64,000 bases of DNA, from positions 2,356,001-2,420,000 of the forward strand of contig NZ_LR134289.1 in assembly GCF_900636535.1 (NCBI RefSeq). The letters run 5' to 3'. How positions within the stretch are numbered: position 1 is the first letter of the stretch; every line of letters begins with the position of its first letter. Shown in pieces: positions 16,096 through 24,861 of this stretch. The notes beneath the pieces were generated by a model that saw only the letters and a program-made list of their open reading frames with translations, was not told where the DNA came from and ran no database searches. Source of the DNA: Chryseobacterium gleum. GTDB taxonomy: Bacteria; Bacteroidota; Bacteroidia; Flavobacteriales; Weeksellaceae. Made by a program: the position numbers and the translations under genes.

Positions 16096-17352
16096 TTAAT
16101 TTTCAAATGGTAAAAATGCAGATCTCATACGCTCTTGTTCAGATCTGGGTATTCCAATCTCGCTAGCAATACTTTCCCATCCTCTTACAACCGAAATGAC
16201 TTTTTCAATGATTTCATCCATTTCATTTTCGTTCAGTCTAAATTGAGCGCCCACTTCCTTAGCAAGTTCAAGATCCAAAGCATTATTATCTGTATCAATA
16301 TTTAGAGCAAGTCCTTCTTTATCCACAGACGGATTAATGTCATAGGCTGGTGAAAGTATCCATCCTTTTGGGGTTAAAATAAATCCGTGATTTCTAAGGT
16401 GATCATCTGTGTTTGATATACAAATACTAAACACGATTCTTCTCCATAATTCCTTCAAATTATTGTTAACATCAATACCGTAGTTCGTAATAAAATCAAC
16501 GATATCAAGGTAACTTGCAGTTGAATCTCTTAATTTTTCTTCATTGTTTCCTGTCATAGTCATAGCTGACGAAAAATGAATTCTTCCGGAGTTTGTTCTA
16601 TCAAATCTTTTGGTGAAAAATGTATGATAGCTGTTACTTAATTTTTGAATCTTTGTTTCTGACATATTAATTCCGGCATCAGTAGCTAATCGGTATGCCA
16701 GATATTCCCACGCTGCCTTATCAATTGTATCATTTTTTGAAGGAAATTTAGCAATCCATAAATTTTTTTCCTGATCCATAACATTAGCTTTCGGTCTTGC
16801 ACCCCCTAATGAAGATCCTGGAACTACAAGCAGTGCTAATAACCTTTTCATTTTAGGCTCATCTTCATTTTCAAAACTTTTCACGGCTGCCTCCAACTCT
16901 CTTAATGATGACCAGGGTGGTGTAGGGTTATTCTCATCATCATCTAAAAAATTTCCATCTATTGAAGTCTTAAATCGCAGAGCACCCATCCTTGTTTGGT
17001 CATACACTCCTAATAAATAATCCAGATCATAAAGTTTCTTTTCTTTCTCTCCAGTTTCTTTGGCTACCTGAATAGATTTTCTTTTCATTAGTGTTCTTCC
17101 CCAAGTATCAGGCATACTATCCATAAAAACACCAAAATTTTCTTTATTGGTTGGATATTGTGGACCTCCAAACAACTGAAGATCAGGATCTATTAAATTT
17201 TGACCCGCACTTTTAATCCACTCTTTATCATATTCAAAACTAAAGGACTTTTTTCCTTTACCCTGATGAGCTGACAAAATCCCCATTAAATGAGGACCTT
17301 GAAGGTCAATCCAATCTGCATATACAAATATGTCAACTTTAGTAGATTTCAT
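16096..17352 (-). CDS. hipA: HipA-type serine/threonine kinase toxin
   Basis: A full-length HipA kinase of 418 residues. Visible motifs are the G-loop GSSLGGARPKA (179-189) with the autophosphorylation-type serine, the AKFPS lysine (202), the RFDR segment (249-252), the catalytic NTDDHLRNH (314-322) and the metal-binding AYDINP (336-341). In E. coli HipA phosphorylates glutamyl-tRNA synthetase, causing growth arrest; the target here is unknown. All key residues are present, so it should be active. It lies 9 bases after hipB and forms a two-gene toxin-antitoxin operon that may stabilise the element. Confidence 0.92.
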   Translation of the reverse strand: MKSTKVDIFVYADWIDLQGPHLMGILSAHQGKGKKSFSFEYDKEWIKSAGQNLIDPDLQLFGGPQYPTNKENFGVFMDSMPDTWGRTLMKRKSIQVAKETGEKEKKLYDLDYLLGVYDQTRMGALRFKTSIDGNFLDDDENNPTPPWSSLRELEAAVKSFENEDEPKMKRLLALLVVPGSSLGGARPKANVMDQEKNLWIAKFPSKNDTIDKAAWEYLAYRLATDAGINMSETKIQKLSNSYHTFFTKRFDRTNSGRIHFSSAMTMTGNNEEKLRDSTASYLDIVDFITNYGIDVNNNLKELWRRIVFSICISNTDDHLRNHGFILTPKGWILSPAYDINPSVDKEGLALNIDTDNNALDLELAKEVGAQFRLNENEMDEIIEKVISVVRGWESIASEIGIPRSEQERMRSAFLPFEN

Positions 17353-17361
17353 TTAATTATA

Positions 17362-17649
17362 TTATTTCAGTAATTCTAAATCTTGCAATTTTCTTCCAAA
17401 TTCATCATCAGATCCAAGCTTTAAAATATCATCGCTAAGACCCAATACTCTCAAAACATTAAAATATGATCCCATTGCCACACTTGGATCACCTTTTTCA
17501 ATAAGATGTAGTGTTGAACGTACAATTCCGGCTCTCTCTGAAACCTGCTCTGTAGTTAATTTTCTTCTTTTTCGAGCAAGTTTAATATTCTCTCCCATTT
17601 GTTCCAGCAGAGCCAAATACTTGGGTAAAATTATTTGTTTCTTTTTCAT
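17362..17649 (-). CDS. hipB: HipB-type XRE antitoxin
   Basis: An XRE-family helix-turn-helix protein of about 95 residues (GENIKLARKRRKLTTEQVSERAGIVRSTLHLIEKGDPS). The ATG at 17649 is preferred to an upstream in-frame TTG at 17670, because the TTG start would put codons across the perfect palindrome at 17650-17702, which begins one base before this ATG. It is expected to neutralise HipA and repress the operon through that palindrome. Confidence 0.88.
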   Translation of the reverse strand: MKKKQIILPKYLALLEQMGENIKLARKRRKLTTEQVSERAGIVRSTLHLIEKGDPSVAMGSYFNVLRVLGLSDDILKLGSDDEFGRKLQDLELLK

Positions 17650-17702
17650 AATGTCCGTTATTTCATACAAAATTACACATTTTGTATGAAATAACGGACA
17701 TT
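17650..17702. promoter_or_regulatory. Perfect palindromic operator of hipBA
   Basis: Two perfectly complementary 24-base arms (17650-17673 and 17679-17702, beginning AATGTCCGTTATTTC) flank a 5-base centre. A minus-strand -7 element, TAATTTTG, lies in the centre (17668-17675), so repressor binding would cover the hipB promoter. Confidence 0.8.
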
Positions 17703-17722
17703 TTAAATAAAAATCTCCTCCA

Positions 17723-17754
17723 TTTGACTTTTCAAATAAAAAAGACTAACTTTG
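17723..17754 (+). promoter_or_regulatory. Promoter of the AbiEi-like gene
   Basis: TTTG at 17723-17726 and TAACTTTG at 17747-17754, 20 bases apart, form a near-consensus Bacteroidota promoter reading toward the ATG at 17798. Confidence 0.75.
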
Positions 17755-17762
17755 TATTATTT

Positions 17763-17778
17763 CTTATGTATACATAAG
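17763..17778. promoter_or_regulatory. Perfect 16-base palindrome at the AbiEi-like start site
   Basis: CTTATGTATACATAAG is a perfect palindrome centred about 16 bases after the -7 element, where transcription should begin. AbiEi-type antitoxins repress their own operons, so this is a likely operator. Confidence 0.65.
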
Positions 17779-17797
17779 TAAATAATACTACGTACTA

Positions 17798-18616
17798 ATG
17801 AATTTTGAAAAGATTGTTGATGCTTATATTGCTGGTAGTCCTCACAGAAAGGCTTTAAATAAAAAGGAATTTGATTATTTGGTACAGGAAATTTCGAGTT
17901 TTCGCAAATTCAAAAAATTAAGTAAAGAAATTAGCGAATACATACTTCAAAAACATTACACCTTAGAACAAGATTTATATATTTTCAATGACTCCAATCC
18001 TGAAGTTGTTGACTTGGTTTATGCGTATAACAAATATACACACTTTAGCCACCATTCAGCACTAATAATGCATCAAATAAGTACTATTGAAAACAACGCC
18101 ATCTATTTATCAGAAGAGATCGATAGCATTTCCAGTCCTAAAAACACCTTAACTCAAGGAAATATAGATTTAGCTTTTAGTAAACCTCAGAGAGTCACAA
18201 AAAATATAAAGCAATTCAGAGACAAAACATTTTACTTTCTTAAAAATCAAAGCAGTACTACAATGGAAACCTTCATTAATGGAGTAAAAGTTTCAAATCT
18301 TGAAAAGACACTTATAGACTGTACTGTAAGACCACTATATTCCGGTGGAACAAAAAATATCCTTAATGCATTTGCTATGGTAAAGCAATTAATTGACGCA
18401 GATAAATTACATCATCATTATAAAAAATTATCATTTGTATATCCTTATCACCAAGCTATTGGATTCTACTTGGATAATGCAGGTTATAAAGAAGAGTTTT
18501 ACAGTAAATTTCTGGCAATGAATAGTGATTATGATTTTTACTTAGACTATCAGTTAACTTCACCTCAGTACAATCCGAAGTGGCGAATCCATTACAATGA
18601 AGACATTATCCAATAA
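17798..18616 (+). CDS. AbiEi-like antitoxin/regulator, orphan
   Basis: A protein of 272 residues with the AbiEi core: FSHHSALIMHQIS (about 84-96), a NNAIYLSEE strand, then VSNLEKTLIDCTVRPLYSGG (about 166-185), which is the signature of the AbiEi C-terminal domain. In type IV toxin-antitoxin systems AbiEi pairs with the nucleotidyltransferase toxin AbiEii. Here no AbiEii follows: the next gene converges from the other strand 5 bases past the stop. It may be an orphan, use a distant partner, or act only as a regulator. It has a strong promoter and a palindromic operator, divergent from hipBA. Confidence 0.75.
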   Translation: MNFEKIVDAYIAGSPHRKALNKKEFDYLVQEISSFRKFKKLSKEISEYILQKHYTLEQDLYIFNDSNPEVVDLVYAYNKYTHFSHHSALIMHQISTIENNAIYLSEEIDSISSPKNTLTQGNIDLAFSKPQRVTKNIKQFRDKTFYFLKNQSSTTMETFINGVKVSNLEKTLIDCTVRPLYSGGTKNILNAFAMVKQLIDADKLHHHYKKLSFVYPYHQAIGFYLDNAGYKEEFYSKFLAMNSDYDFYLDYQLTSPQYNPKWRIHYNEDIIQ

Positions 18617-18621
18617 AAAAA

Positions 18622-19152
18622 TTACTTATAATTTATCTTTATCTTTTCAAGGAAATTTCTGCACACTTCAAAGAGTTGAAAGATATTGTTTGCTTGGATA
18701 ATACTATGTCTTTGCTGAAAAAGAGTTTCTCTAAATGATTCTGCATCAAAGACTGCATCAGATGGATCTTTTGTCAGGGCTAAATTAACGCTGATACCAG
18801 TTGTCAAATCGTTGTTCAAAATACTTCTGATATCAACAAGGGGCTTTAGATAAAAATTTAATTCTCCAATACGCCCCTGACTTTTTGAAAAAGGGAGATC
18901 GTGATTTTTGCCGAGTACATCCATATACTCTGTTAGACGAATCCTCATTAATTCTTTCTGCCTCTGAATATCAGTATAAGATATAAGTTCTTTCTTTATC
19001 GGGTCAATTTCACTTTCGATCCGTAAGATTTCGTTTTTGGTCACTTCTATATCAAAAAGAGGATTATCTAATTTATCCTGTTCTATAGATAGCGAATTTA
19101 ATTTACCTTCAATTTGTTGCAGTAAAAAAGGAATATTCTCTACATTCTTCAT
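18622..19152 (-). CDS. Unknown coiled-coil protein
   Basis: A protein of 176 residues, not recognised. Residues 1-75 are predicted helical with heptad-like Leu/Ile spacing (LLQQIEGKLNSLSIEQDKLD, EILRIESEIDPIKKELISY), probably coiled coil. The rest is mixed, with no catalytic motif, signal peptide or membrane segment. It converges on the AbiEi-like gene, leaving 5 bases between the two stops, and has no obvious operon partner. Confidence 0.6.
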   Translation of the reverse strand: MKNVENIPFLLQQIEGKLNSLSIEQDKLDNPLFDIEVTKNEILRIESEIDPIKKELISYTDIQRQKELMRIRLTEYMDVLGKNHDLPFSKSQGRIGELNFYLKPLVDIRSILNNDLTTGISVNLALTKDPSDAVFDAESFRETLFQQRHSIIQANNIFQLFEVCRNFLEKIKINYK

Positions 19153-19328
19153 TTTATGTAAAATCTATTTATGATAAAATTTCTTCTAAAAAAATTTAAC
19201 TATTAATAATGTATTATAATTTTTTGAAATATTCCCGACATTTAAGTTCGTAAATGGATAGCTTCAGAAATATTAGTAAATGCTCAATAATCGCTACGAC
19301 TATGCAAGGAGTTAAGATATTTATTATA

Positions 19329-20000
19329 CTAAAATTTTAAATCTCTTTTTATTTTAATGATACCTTTTTCATCATCATCTTTTAAATGACTTTTAATTGA
19401 GTCCGTTTCAACATCTTTTAGTGAATGTTGAAAAACTTCTTTTAAAAACAATGCTACTTCATATTGATTTCGCCTATCAAAGTGCTTCCAAATGTTCCAG
19501 CCAAAATGATACAAATCCATATTAGATAATTTGTGAACCCTTACAGGGCTAAAATTTTCTATTTTTTCTTTCTTAGCATACTTTGTAATGTAGCTGCATA
19601 GGTTTTCTAAATCATTAACAGATGTGTATAGCGCAAATTGCTCCTTTGTATATCTTAATGCAATCTCAAGCTTATTATCGAACTTTACAACTTCTTTAAA
19701 TTTTAAATCTTCTTTAATATCAGCAATAGTAACAGGTCCAGAAAAGAATTCATTAACCAAAACTAGATTTTTTCTTTTAGTAATAATTCTGCTTATAATT
19801 TCATAGATAGTATGCAAAAACAATGTTAGACCTGAATAAATAACAACACCTACGAAAATCACGACTATAAAAAAGATATTTGCCGTAAATTCATCGGACC
19901 CTTTATCGATAAAATATGTTCTGACTTGAGTTCCTAAAAGGATACATACCACTATAATGGGTAAATACATACATATTAATTCAAAATTTTTGACTTTCAT
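19329..20000 (-). CDS. Unknown membrane protein of integrative elements
   Basis: A protein of 223 residues with two transmembrane segments (about 8-27 and 40-65) followed by a cytoplasmic part. The C-terminal 55 residues (SNMDLYHFGWNIWKHFDRRNQ, then VALFLKEVFQHSLKDVETDSIKSHL) resemble a domain I have seen repeatedly in proteins beside Bacteroidota integrases; no function is known for it. The gene lies 5 bases after the integrase stop, so it is in the same transcript. Confidence 0.65.
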   Translation of the reverse strand: MKVKNFELICMYLPIIVVCILLGTQVRTYFIDKGSDEFTANIFFIVVIFVGVVIYSGLTLFLHTIYEIISRIITKRKNLVLVNEFFSGPVTIADIKEDLKFKEVVKFDNKLEIALRYTKEQFALYTSVNDLENLCSYITKYAKKEKIENFSPVRVHKLSNMDLYHFGWNIWKHFDRRNQYEVALFLKEVFQHSLKDVETDSIKSHLKDDDEKGIIKIKRDLKF

Positions 20001-20005
20001 ATTTA

Positions 20006-21295
20006 TTAGTTTGCTTGTATAATTTCTTGGTTTTCTTCTAAAATATTTTCATCCAGCTTAATAGCTCCAGCTGCTCTATTTTTCAGTTCATCAACTACTT
20101 TAGCATAAACTTGAGTTGTTGTAACTTTACTGTGTCCAAGCATTTTACTAACTGTATAAATGTCTGTTCCTAAAGAAAGCTGCAATGTTGCAAAAGTATG
20201 TCTGAAGCAATGAAAAGTTATATGCTTTGTTATTCCAGCTGATTTGACCCATTTTTCGAGAGGTCTCGAAATCCAAGAGCTATCTTGTAAATTTTCAAAT
20301 ACTAGCTGTTCGGGAAGTCTCGGAGTTCCGCATAAATGAATTGCTTGTTCAGAAATCGGTGTATACTCGACTCCTTTTGTTTTCTTTTGTCTAAATTGAA
20401 TTTTGATTCTATTTGACTGAACATCAATTTCTTTCCACTTAAGCCTTTTAATATCACAATGTCTTAACCCTGTCAGTGCAGAAAATAAAGATGCTCTTTT
20501 CAATTCATCATTTTCACAAGGAGTATTTACTAAAAGATTAAGTTCCTCCAAAGAGAGATGTTCACGGAAAGATTCTTGCTCTCCAATACCTTTAATCTTT
20601 GCTGATAAGTCAATTATAAAATAACCATCAATAAAAGCTTGGGAAACTATTGCCTTAAAAATAGAAAAGTACGTTGCAGCACTATTATTTGAAAGAATTC
20701 CTTTCTTTTTTCCGCGATAGGGCGCCGATAAAAGATAAAGCTTAAAATCATCAGCAAAACTCAAATCAATTTTTGAAAATCTTAAATCATCTCCGGAAAA
20801 CTCTATAATAAATTCAATTAAACACCTCCAGTTAGTTCTAATTGAATCAGAACTATTATTTGAGCCGTGTCTTTTCTTTAGCAACCTATTACAGTAATCT
20901 ATAAATTTTTCTTTTTGTTTTTCTTGCAATTCGGCCTTAATAGCATCGCTATCACTATACAAGTCGACATTATCATATTCTTTTTGGCGTAGTTTACGAA
21001 TTCCATCAGCATATAACATTGTCTCCCTGTCACGCTCACTCTTACAAACTATAATTCCATTATCATCACGCTTTGGTTTAAAGGCTTTTGTCCCGTCCTT
21101 TAGGTTAGTTCTGCTTGTTCTTTTTTTATCCCATTCAACCGTATAAACAATTCTATTGAGATACTCCCTAGAACGTTGCGGTTTATTTTTTCCAGCAATA
21201 AATACAGGATAACTCTCCAAATAGACATACCATTCATTTCTATCCTCAGCTTTACGCAATCTAACTGTAACTTGAGTTTTTGAAAGTTGTTTCAT
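20006..21295 (-). CDS. Tyrosine recombinase/integrase
   Basis: A phage-integrase-family site-specific recombinase of 429 residues. The N-terminal part (to about 120) is arm- or core-binding, residues of about 126-225 form the SAM-like core-binding domain, and the catalytic domain has the full set: Arg278 in TGLRHCD, Lys305, His362 and Arg365 in HCFRH, His388 in LGHS and Tyr397 in QVYAK. All residues needed for strand exchange are intact. It lies 4 bases after the HTH gene and about 760 bases from dnaK, and most likely inserted the element at that point. Confidence 0.92.
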   Translation of the reverse strand: MKQLSKTQVTVRLRKAEDRNEWYVYLESYPVFIAGKNKPQRSREYLNRIVYTVEWDKKRTSRTNLKDGTKAFKPKRDDNGIIVCKSERDRETMLYADGIRKLRQKEYDNVDLYSDSDAIKAELQEKQKEKFIDYCNRLLKKRHGSNNSSDSIRTNWRCLIEFIIEFSGDDLRFSKIDLSFADDFKLYLLSAPYRGKKKGILSNNSAATYFSIFKAIVSQAFIDGYFIIDLSAKIKGIGEQESFREHLSLEELNLLVNTPCENDELKRASLFSALTGLRHCDIKRLKWKEIDVQSNRIKIQFRQKKTKGVEYTPISEQAIHLCGTPRLPEQLVFENLQDSSWISRPLEKWVKSAGITKHITFHCFRHTFATLQLSLGTDIYTVSKMLGHSKVTTTQVYAKVVDELKNRAAGAIKLDENILEENQEIIQAN

Positions 21296-21299
21296 AAGC

Positions 21300-21854
21300 T
21301 TAATCTATAGTACCATTATATAATTTGTCAATCTCGCTTTTTGGAGCATAAACATAATTACCAATTTGACGGGTGGGAATTGAGTACTTTCTGATATGCT
21401 TGTATACACTCGTATCGTGTAACTGAAATTTTTTGGAAATCTCACCAATAGTATAGCAATTCTCTTCAGAAAGATCATACAAGTTAGGATTAGAATTTTT
21501 CTTTTCAATCTTTTCTTTAGATGCCGGAGGAAACATTTCTTGCAAAACTTCACGATTTACTTTTATTAAACGAGTTCCTTCATTAATAGAAGGTATTACA
21601 TTTTGTTTGATAAGTCTATAAAGTGTTCTTTTTGCAATGTCAAAGAGTAAAACAGCTTCAGGGACTGTCAAGAGAATTTTATCTAAAGGAATCTGATCAA
21701 TCAGTTCTTGTCTTTTTAATTCTAATTTTTCTTGACGCTTTCTTTTCTGGTAAGCATTTTTTATACACTGCTCACGACAATAAAATGAAGTTACTGTCTT
21801 AGGTATAAATTCCTGCGAACAATGCAGACATTCTCTTTTAATCCTTTTAATCAT
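21300..21854 (-). CDS. Zinc-finger and double-HTH excisionase-like protein
   Basis: A protein of about 184 residues beginning with MIKRIKRECLHC. It has a zinc-finger-like Cys set near the N-terminus (CLHC...FYCREQC), a basic helix, and two HTH_17/excisionase units: ILLTVPEAVLLFDIAKRTLY and CYTIGEISKKFQLHDTSVYKHI. The ATG at 21854 is chosen; an in-frame TTG at 21926 would run back through the TTAAGTGCC and GGTACAAAT repeats. Its place before the integrase suggests a recombination directionality factor or regulator of integration. Confidence 0.75.
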   Translation of the reverse strand: MIKRIKRECLHCSQEFIPKTVTSFYCREQCIKNAYQKRKRQEKLELKRQELIDQIPLDKILLTVPEAVLLFDIAKRTLYRLIKQNVIPSINEGTRLIKVNREVLQEMFPPASKEKIEKKNSNPNLYDLSEENCYTIGEISKKFQLHDTSVYKHIRKYSIPTRQIGNYVYAPKSEIDKLYNGTID

Positions 21855-21888
21855 ACATATAGAAAAACTAAAGGTAAGAAAAAAAATC

Positions 21889-21960
21889 TTAAGTGCCACA
21901 TCTTCTCTGCTTAAGTGCCGGTACAAATATGGTACAAATGTGTAATAAAAAACACTTAAA
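21889..21960. repeat. Short direct repeats beside the integrase operon (candidate att/arm or operator sites)
   Basis: TTAAGTGCC occurs at 21889-21897 and 21911-21919, and a related inverted copy lies near 21951-21960. GGTACAAAT occurs at 21920-21928 and 21931-21939, 11 bases apart. They lie between the excisionase-like gene and the dnaK terminator, where integrase arm sites, an attachment site or the int promoter are expected. Which of these applies cannot be told here. Confidence 0.45.
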
Positions 21961-21990
21961 AAAGCACAAAATCAAAAATCTTTGAAAAAA

Positions 21991-22026
21991 CAAAAATCCC
22001 CACAAACATACGCCTGTGGGGATTTT
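21991..22026. terminator. dnaK terminator
   Basis: AAAATCCCCACA and TGTGGGGATTTT form a stem with an A-run and a T-run, just past the dnaK stop on the minus strand. Confidence 0.85.
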
Positions 22027-22057
22027 CTATATTTTGTTAATTAATATTAATCAATAA

Positions 22058-23956
22058 CTACTTAACTTCTTCGAAGTCTGCATCCTGTACATCTTCAGCT
22101 CCGGCGTTTCCACCAGGATTCTGAGCTCCTGCACCTGCATCTGCACCCGGCTGTTGTCCAGCTGCGTACAATTCTTCAGAAGCTGCCATCCATGCTGCAT
22201 CTAACGCTTCAGTTTTAGCTTTTACGTCATCAGCATTTTTAGCTTCGAAAGCTGCTTTTAATTCTGTGTGAGCTGTTTCGATTGCCGCTTTTTTGTCAGC
22301 AGAAAGTTTCTCACCGAATTCTTTCAATTGTTTTTCCGTCTGGAAGATCAATCCATCAGCTTTGTTGAAAATTTCAACTTCTTCTTTTTTCTTAGCATCT
22401 GCAGAAGCATTTTCCTGAGCTTCTTTCTTCATTCTTTCAATTTCTTCGTCAGAAAGACCTGAAGAAGCCTGGATCTTAATAGACTGCTCTTTACCAGTAC
22501 CTTTATCTTTAGCAGATACGCTTAAGATACCGTTAGCATCAATATCGAAAGTTACTTCAATCTGAGGAACTCCTCTTGGTGCCGGCGGAATATCTGTAAG
22601 ATCGAATCTACCGATTTCCTTGTTATCATTGAACATTGGTCTTTCTCCCTGTCCTACTCTGATGCTTACAGCTGGCTGGTTGTCAGAAGCTGTAGAGAAT
22701 ACTTCAGATTTTTTAGTTGGGATTGTAGTGTTCGCTTCAATTAATTTAGTGAATACAGATCCCATAGTTTCGATTCCTAAAGAAAGCGGAGTAACGTCAA
22801 GTAGTAATACATCTTTTACATCACCTGTCAATACACCTCCCTGGATCGCTGCACCAATCGCTACAACCTCATCCGGGTTTACTCCTTTAGAAGGTTTTTT
22901 ACCAAAGAATTTTTCTACTTCTTCCTGGATGATCGGGATTCTTGTAGAACCACCTACAAGGATTACTTCGTCGATATCAGAAGTTGATAATCCAGCATCT
23001 TTTAATGCTTTGGCAACAGGCTCCATAGATCTTCTTACAAGGTCTGCAGATAATTGCTCGAATTTAGCTTTCGTTAAAGTCTTCACCAAGTGCTTAGGAC
23101 CTGTAGCTGTAGCCGTGATATAAGGTAGGTTGATCTCAGTCTGAGGAGAAGAAGATAATTCAATTTTAGCTTTTTCAGCAGCTTCTTTCAATCTTTGAAG
23201 AGCAATGGCATCCGCTTTTAAATCTACACCTTCTTCAGCTTTGAATTCATCAGCCATCCAGTTGATGATCACATCATCGAAGTCATCACCTCCTAAGTGG
23301 GTATCACCGTTTGTAGATAATACTTCGAATACACCATCTCCCAAATCAAGAATAGAGATATCGAAAGTACCACCACCAAGGTCATATACTGCGATTTTCT
23401 GATCTTTATGGTTTTTATCAAGACCGTAAGCTAACGCTGCAGCTGTTGGTTCGTTGATAATTCTTTCTACTTTAAGACCGGCAATTTCACCAGCTTCTTT
23501 AGTAGCTTGTCTCTGTGCATCGTTGAAGTATGCGGGAACAGTAATTACCGCTCTTGTTACTTCCTGTCCAAGATAATCTTCAGCAGTTTTCTTCATTTTC
23601 TGAAGAGTCATTGCAGAAATTTCCTGTGGTGTATATTCTCTATCGTCGATTTTTACTTTTACAGTATCATTTGGTCCTGCTACCACTTCATAAGGTACTC
23701 TTGAAATTTCCTGAGCATCTTCTTTAAAATGAGTTCCAATAAATCTTTTTATAGAGTATACTGTCTTCTTTGGATTCGTTACCGCCTGTCTTTTTGCAGG
23801 GTCACCAACTTTTCTTTCTCCATCTTCTGTAAAAGCTACGATAGAAGGAGTAGTTCTTTTACCTTCTGCGTTAGGAATAACAACAGGGTCTTTACCTTCC
23901 ATTACAGCAACACAAGAGTTGGTTGTTCCTAAGTCAATTCCAATTATTTTACTCAT
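22058..23956 (-). CDS. dnaK: Molecular chaperone DnaK (Hsp70)
   Basis: A full-length Hsp70 of 632 residues. The ATPase domain carries [41 protein letters not shown] and [14 protein letters not shown]; the substrate-binding domain begins after [14 protein letters not shown], and the C-terminus is the usual acidic tail ending [11 protein letters not shown]. It folds nascent and stress-damaged proteins with DnaJ and GrpE, neither of which is in the window. It is alone on the minus strand with its own terminator, and marks the first chromosomal gene beside the element. Confidence 0.98.
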   Translation of the reverse strand: MSKIIGIDLGTTNSCVAVMEGKDPVVIPNAEGKRTTPSIVAFTEDGERKVGDPAKRQAVTNPKKTVYSIKRFIGTHFKEDAQEISRVPYEVVAGPNDTVKVKIDDREYTPQEISAMTLQKMKKTAEDYLGQEVTRAVITVPAYFNDAQRQATKEAGEIAGLKVERIINEPTAAALAYGLDKNHKDQKIAVYDLGGGTFDISILDLGDGVFEVLSTNGDTHLGGDDFDDVIINWMADEFKAEEGVDLKADAIALQRLKEAAEKAKIELSSSPQTEINLPYITATATGPKHLVKTLTKAKFEQLSADLVRRSMEPVAKALKDAGLSTSDIDEVILVGGSTRIPIIQEEVEKFFGKKPSKGVNPDEVVAIGAAIQGGVLTGDVKDVLLLDVTPLSLGIETMGSVFTKLIEANTTIPTKKSEVFSTASDNQPAVSIRVGQGERPMFNDNKEIGRFDLTDIPPAPRGVPQIEVTFDIDANGILSVSAKDKGTGKEQSIKIQASSGLSDEEIERMKKEAQENASADAKKKEEVEIFNKADGLIFQTEKQLKEFGEKLSADKKAAIETAHTELKAAFEAKNADDVKAKTEALDAAWMAASEELYAAGQQPGADAGAGAQNPGGNAGAEDVQDADFEEVK

Positions 23957-24034
23957 AATATTTTATATTTTTTTCTATTTTAAAATTTAATTTACACTCT
24001 CAATTTCTCAATATCTGTACCATTTGAAGAATTA

Positions 24035-24047
24035 TGACAAAATGACA
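24035..24047. promoter_or_regulatory. Possible regulatory direct repeat upstream of dnaK
   Basis: TGACAAAATGACA, a direct repeat of TGACA spaced by 3 bases, lies about 80 bases upstream of dnaK. No CIRCE element is present. A role in heat-shock control is a guess. Confidence 0.3.
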
Positions 24048-24054
24048 CAATAAA

Positions 24055-24083
24055 AATAAAAACCCCTTTATAATGGGGTTTTT
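24055..24083. terminator. Terminator after the secreted-protein gene
   Basis: AAAAACCCC and GGGGTTTTT pair across a short TTTATAAT loop, downstream of the minus-strand gene ending at 24157. Confidence 0.8.
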
Positions 24084-24156
24084 GAAATTGTTTTCAGGAA
24101 AAAATATCATTTTTCTGAGCACAGATATGTCAATTTTAGTCCATCCAATATGAGAT

Positions 24157-24861
24157 TTATTTGCTCTCTTTTAGAACCTGAATTAAAAAATATCCCAGAT
24201 CAGGATCTACAGGATATATCCTTCCTGTATTAATGGCAACTCCCATTCCATTAGGTCCAAAACCTGCACCATCTATACCCATTCCTGAAAAGCTGTAGAA
24301 TTTATTAAACTGTTCCGGTTTCCATTTTGCCCAGACTGCCATTCCTGTAATCCCTCCTTTTACTATTTTCACTTCTTCGTTTTCCTTTAGAGCTATGGTG
24401 GCAAATGTATTGTCTTTTACTTCTTTTTTCTCTCCGTTTACTTTAAATTTTGAAGTATTTCCACTGCTTATAACAGGTTCTCCGATAATATAAATTTTAT
24501 TTTTTTCAATCAGCGTACTTTGATATTTGATATCAGAATCCTGAATGTAGTAAGTATCCAATACCAGTTCAGATTCATTTTGAGAATCTCCTTCTTTAAA
24601 ACTCACAATGTGATAAGCATTTGCCCCTGAGCTTTTTGCCTCATCAGCAATGGCTGTAAATAAGTGCCCGAGATAAGTGTTGGGATAATGTGCTTTGTAC
24701 TGCCCTACAAATGCAGATTTATAGTTCTCCTGATTCTGTAAAGGAATCATAAACTTCTGAGGTGATAAATTCTCCGGTTGTCCTTTTTTCAGAACCTCTA
24801 CATACTGACTGTATATCAGCCCAGATAACTGCAGCAGAAGTATGGTTATCAATTTTTTCAT
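24157..24861 (-). CDS. Exported protein of unknown function
   Basis: A 234-residue protein with a signal peptide (MKKLITILLLQLSGLIYSQ); this ATG at 24861 is preferred to an upstream ATG that would add 39 residues before the peptide. The mature part is rich in beta strands, with a Gly-rich segment near the C-terminus (GMGIDGAGFGPNGMGVAI) and no Cys or catalytic motif. Not recognised. It is probably periplasmic or surface exposed. No operon partner. Confidence 0.7.
   Translation of the reverse strand: MKKLITILLLQLSGLIYSQYVEVLKKGQPENLSPQKFMIPLQNQENYKSAFVGQYKAHYPNTYLGHLFTAIADEAKSSGANAYHIVSFKEGDSQNESELVLDTYYIQDSDIKYQSTLIEKNKIYIIGEPVISSGNTSKFKVNGEKKEVKDNTFATIALKENEEVKIVKGGITGMAVWAKWKPEQFNKFYSFSGMGIDGAGFGPNGMGVAINTGRIYPVDPDLGYFLIQVLKESK

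Larger units (their letters stand above)
1..21960. mobile_element. Integrated plasmid-like element (right part; left end outside window)
   Basis: This stretch combines an iteron origin with a DnaA box, a replication operon (HTH, DUF3853, Rep-like, Toprim), a PRTRC cassette with SSB, toxin-antitoxin genes, cargo of unknown function, and a tyrosine recombinase with an excisionase-like gene at its right edge next to dnaK. No housekeeping gene lies inside it, and to the eye it is more AT-rich than the DNA to the right. The mix of replication and integration functions suggests an integrated plasmid or an integrative element able to replicate. No relaxase, coupling protein or conjugation gene is visible; these could lie left of the window. 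The right boundary is placed between the HTH gene and the dnaK terminator and is approximate. Confidence 0.75.

Noticed and set aside
18622..19152. Coiled-coil gene considered as the AbiEii toxin partner
   Set aside because: It is on the opposite strand and lacks nucleotidyltransferase GS-x-D motifs.
22268..23932. Several long plus-strand ORFs inside dnaK
   Set aside because: They are antisense shadows of a highly conserved gene and have no family features.
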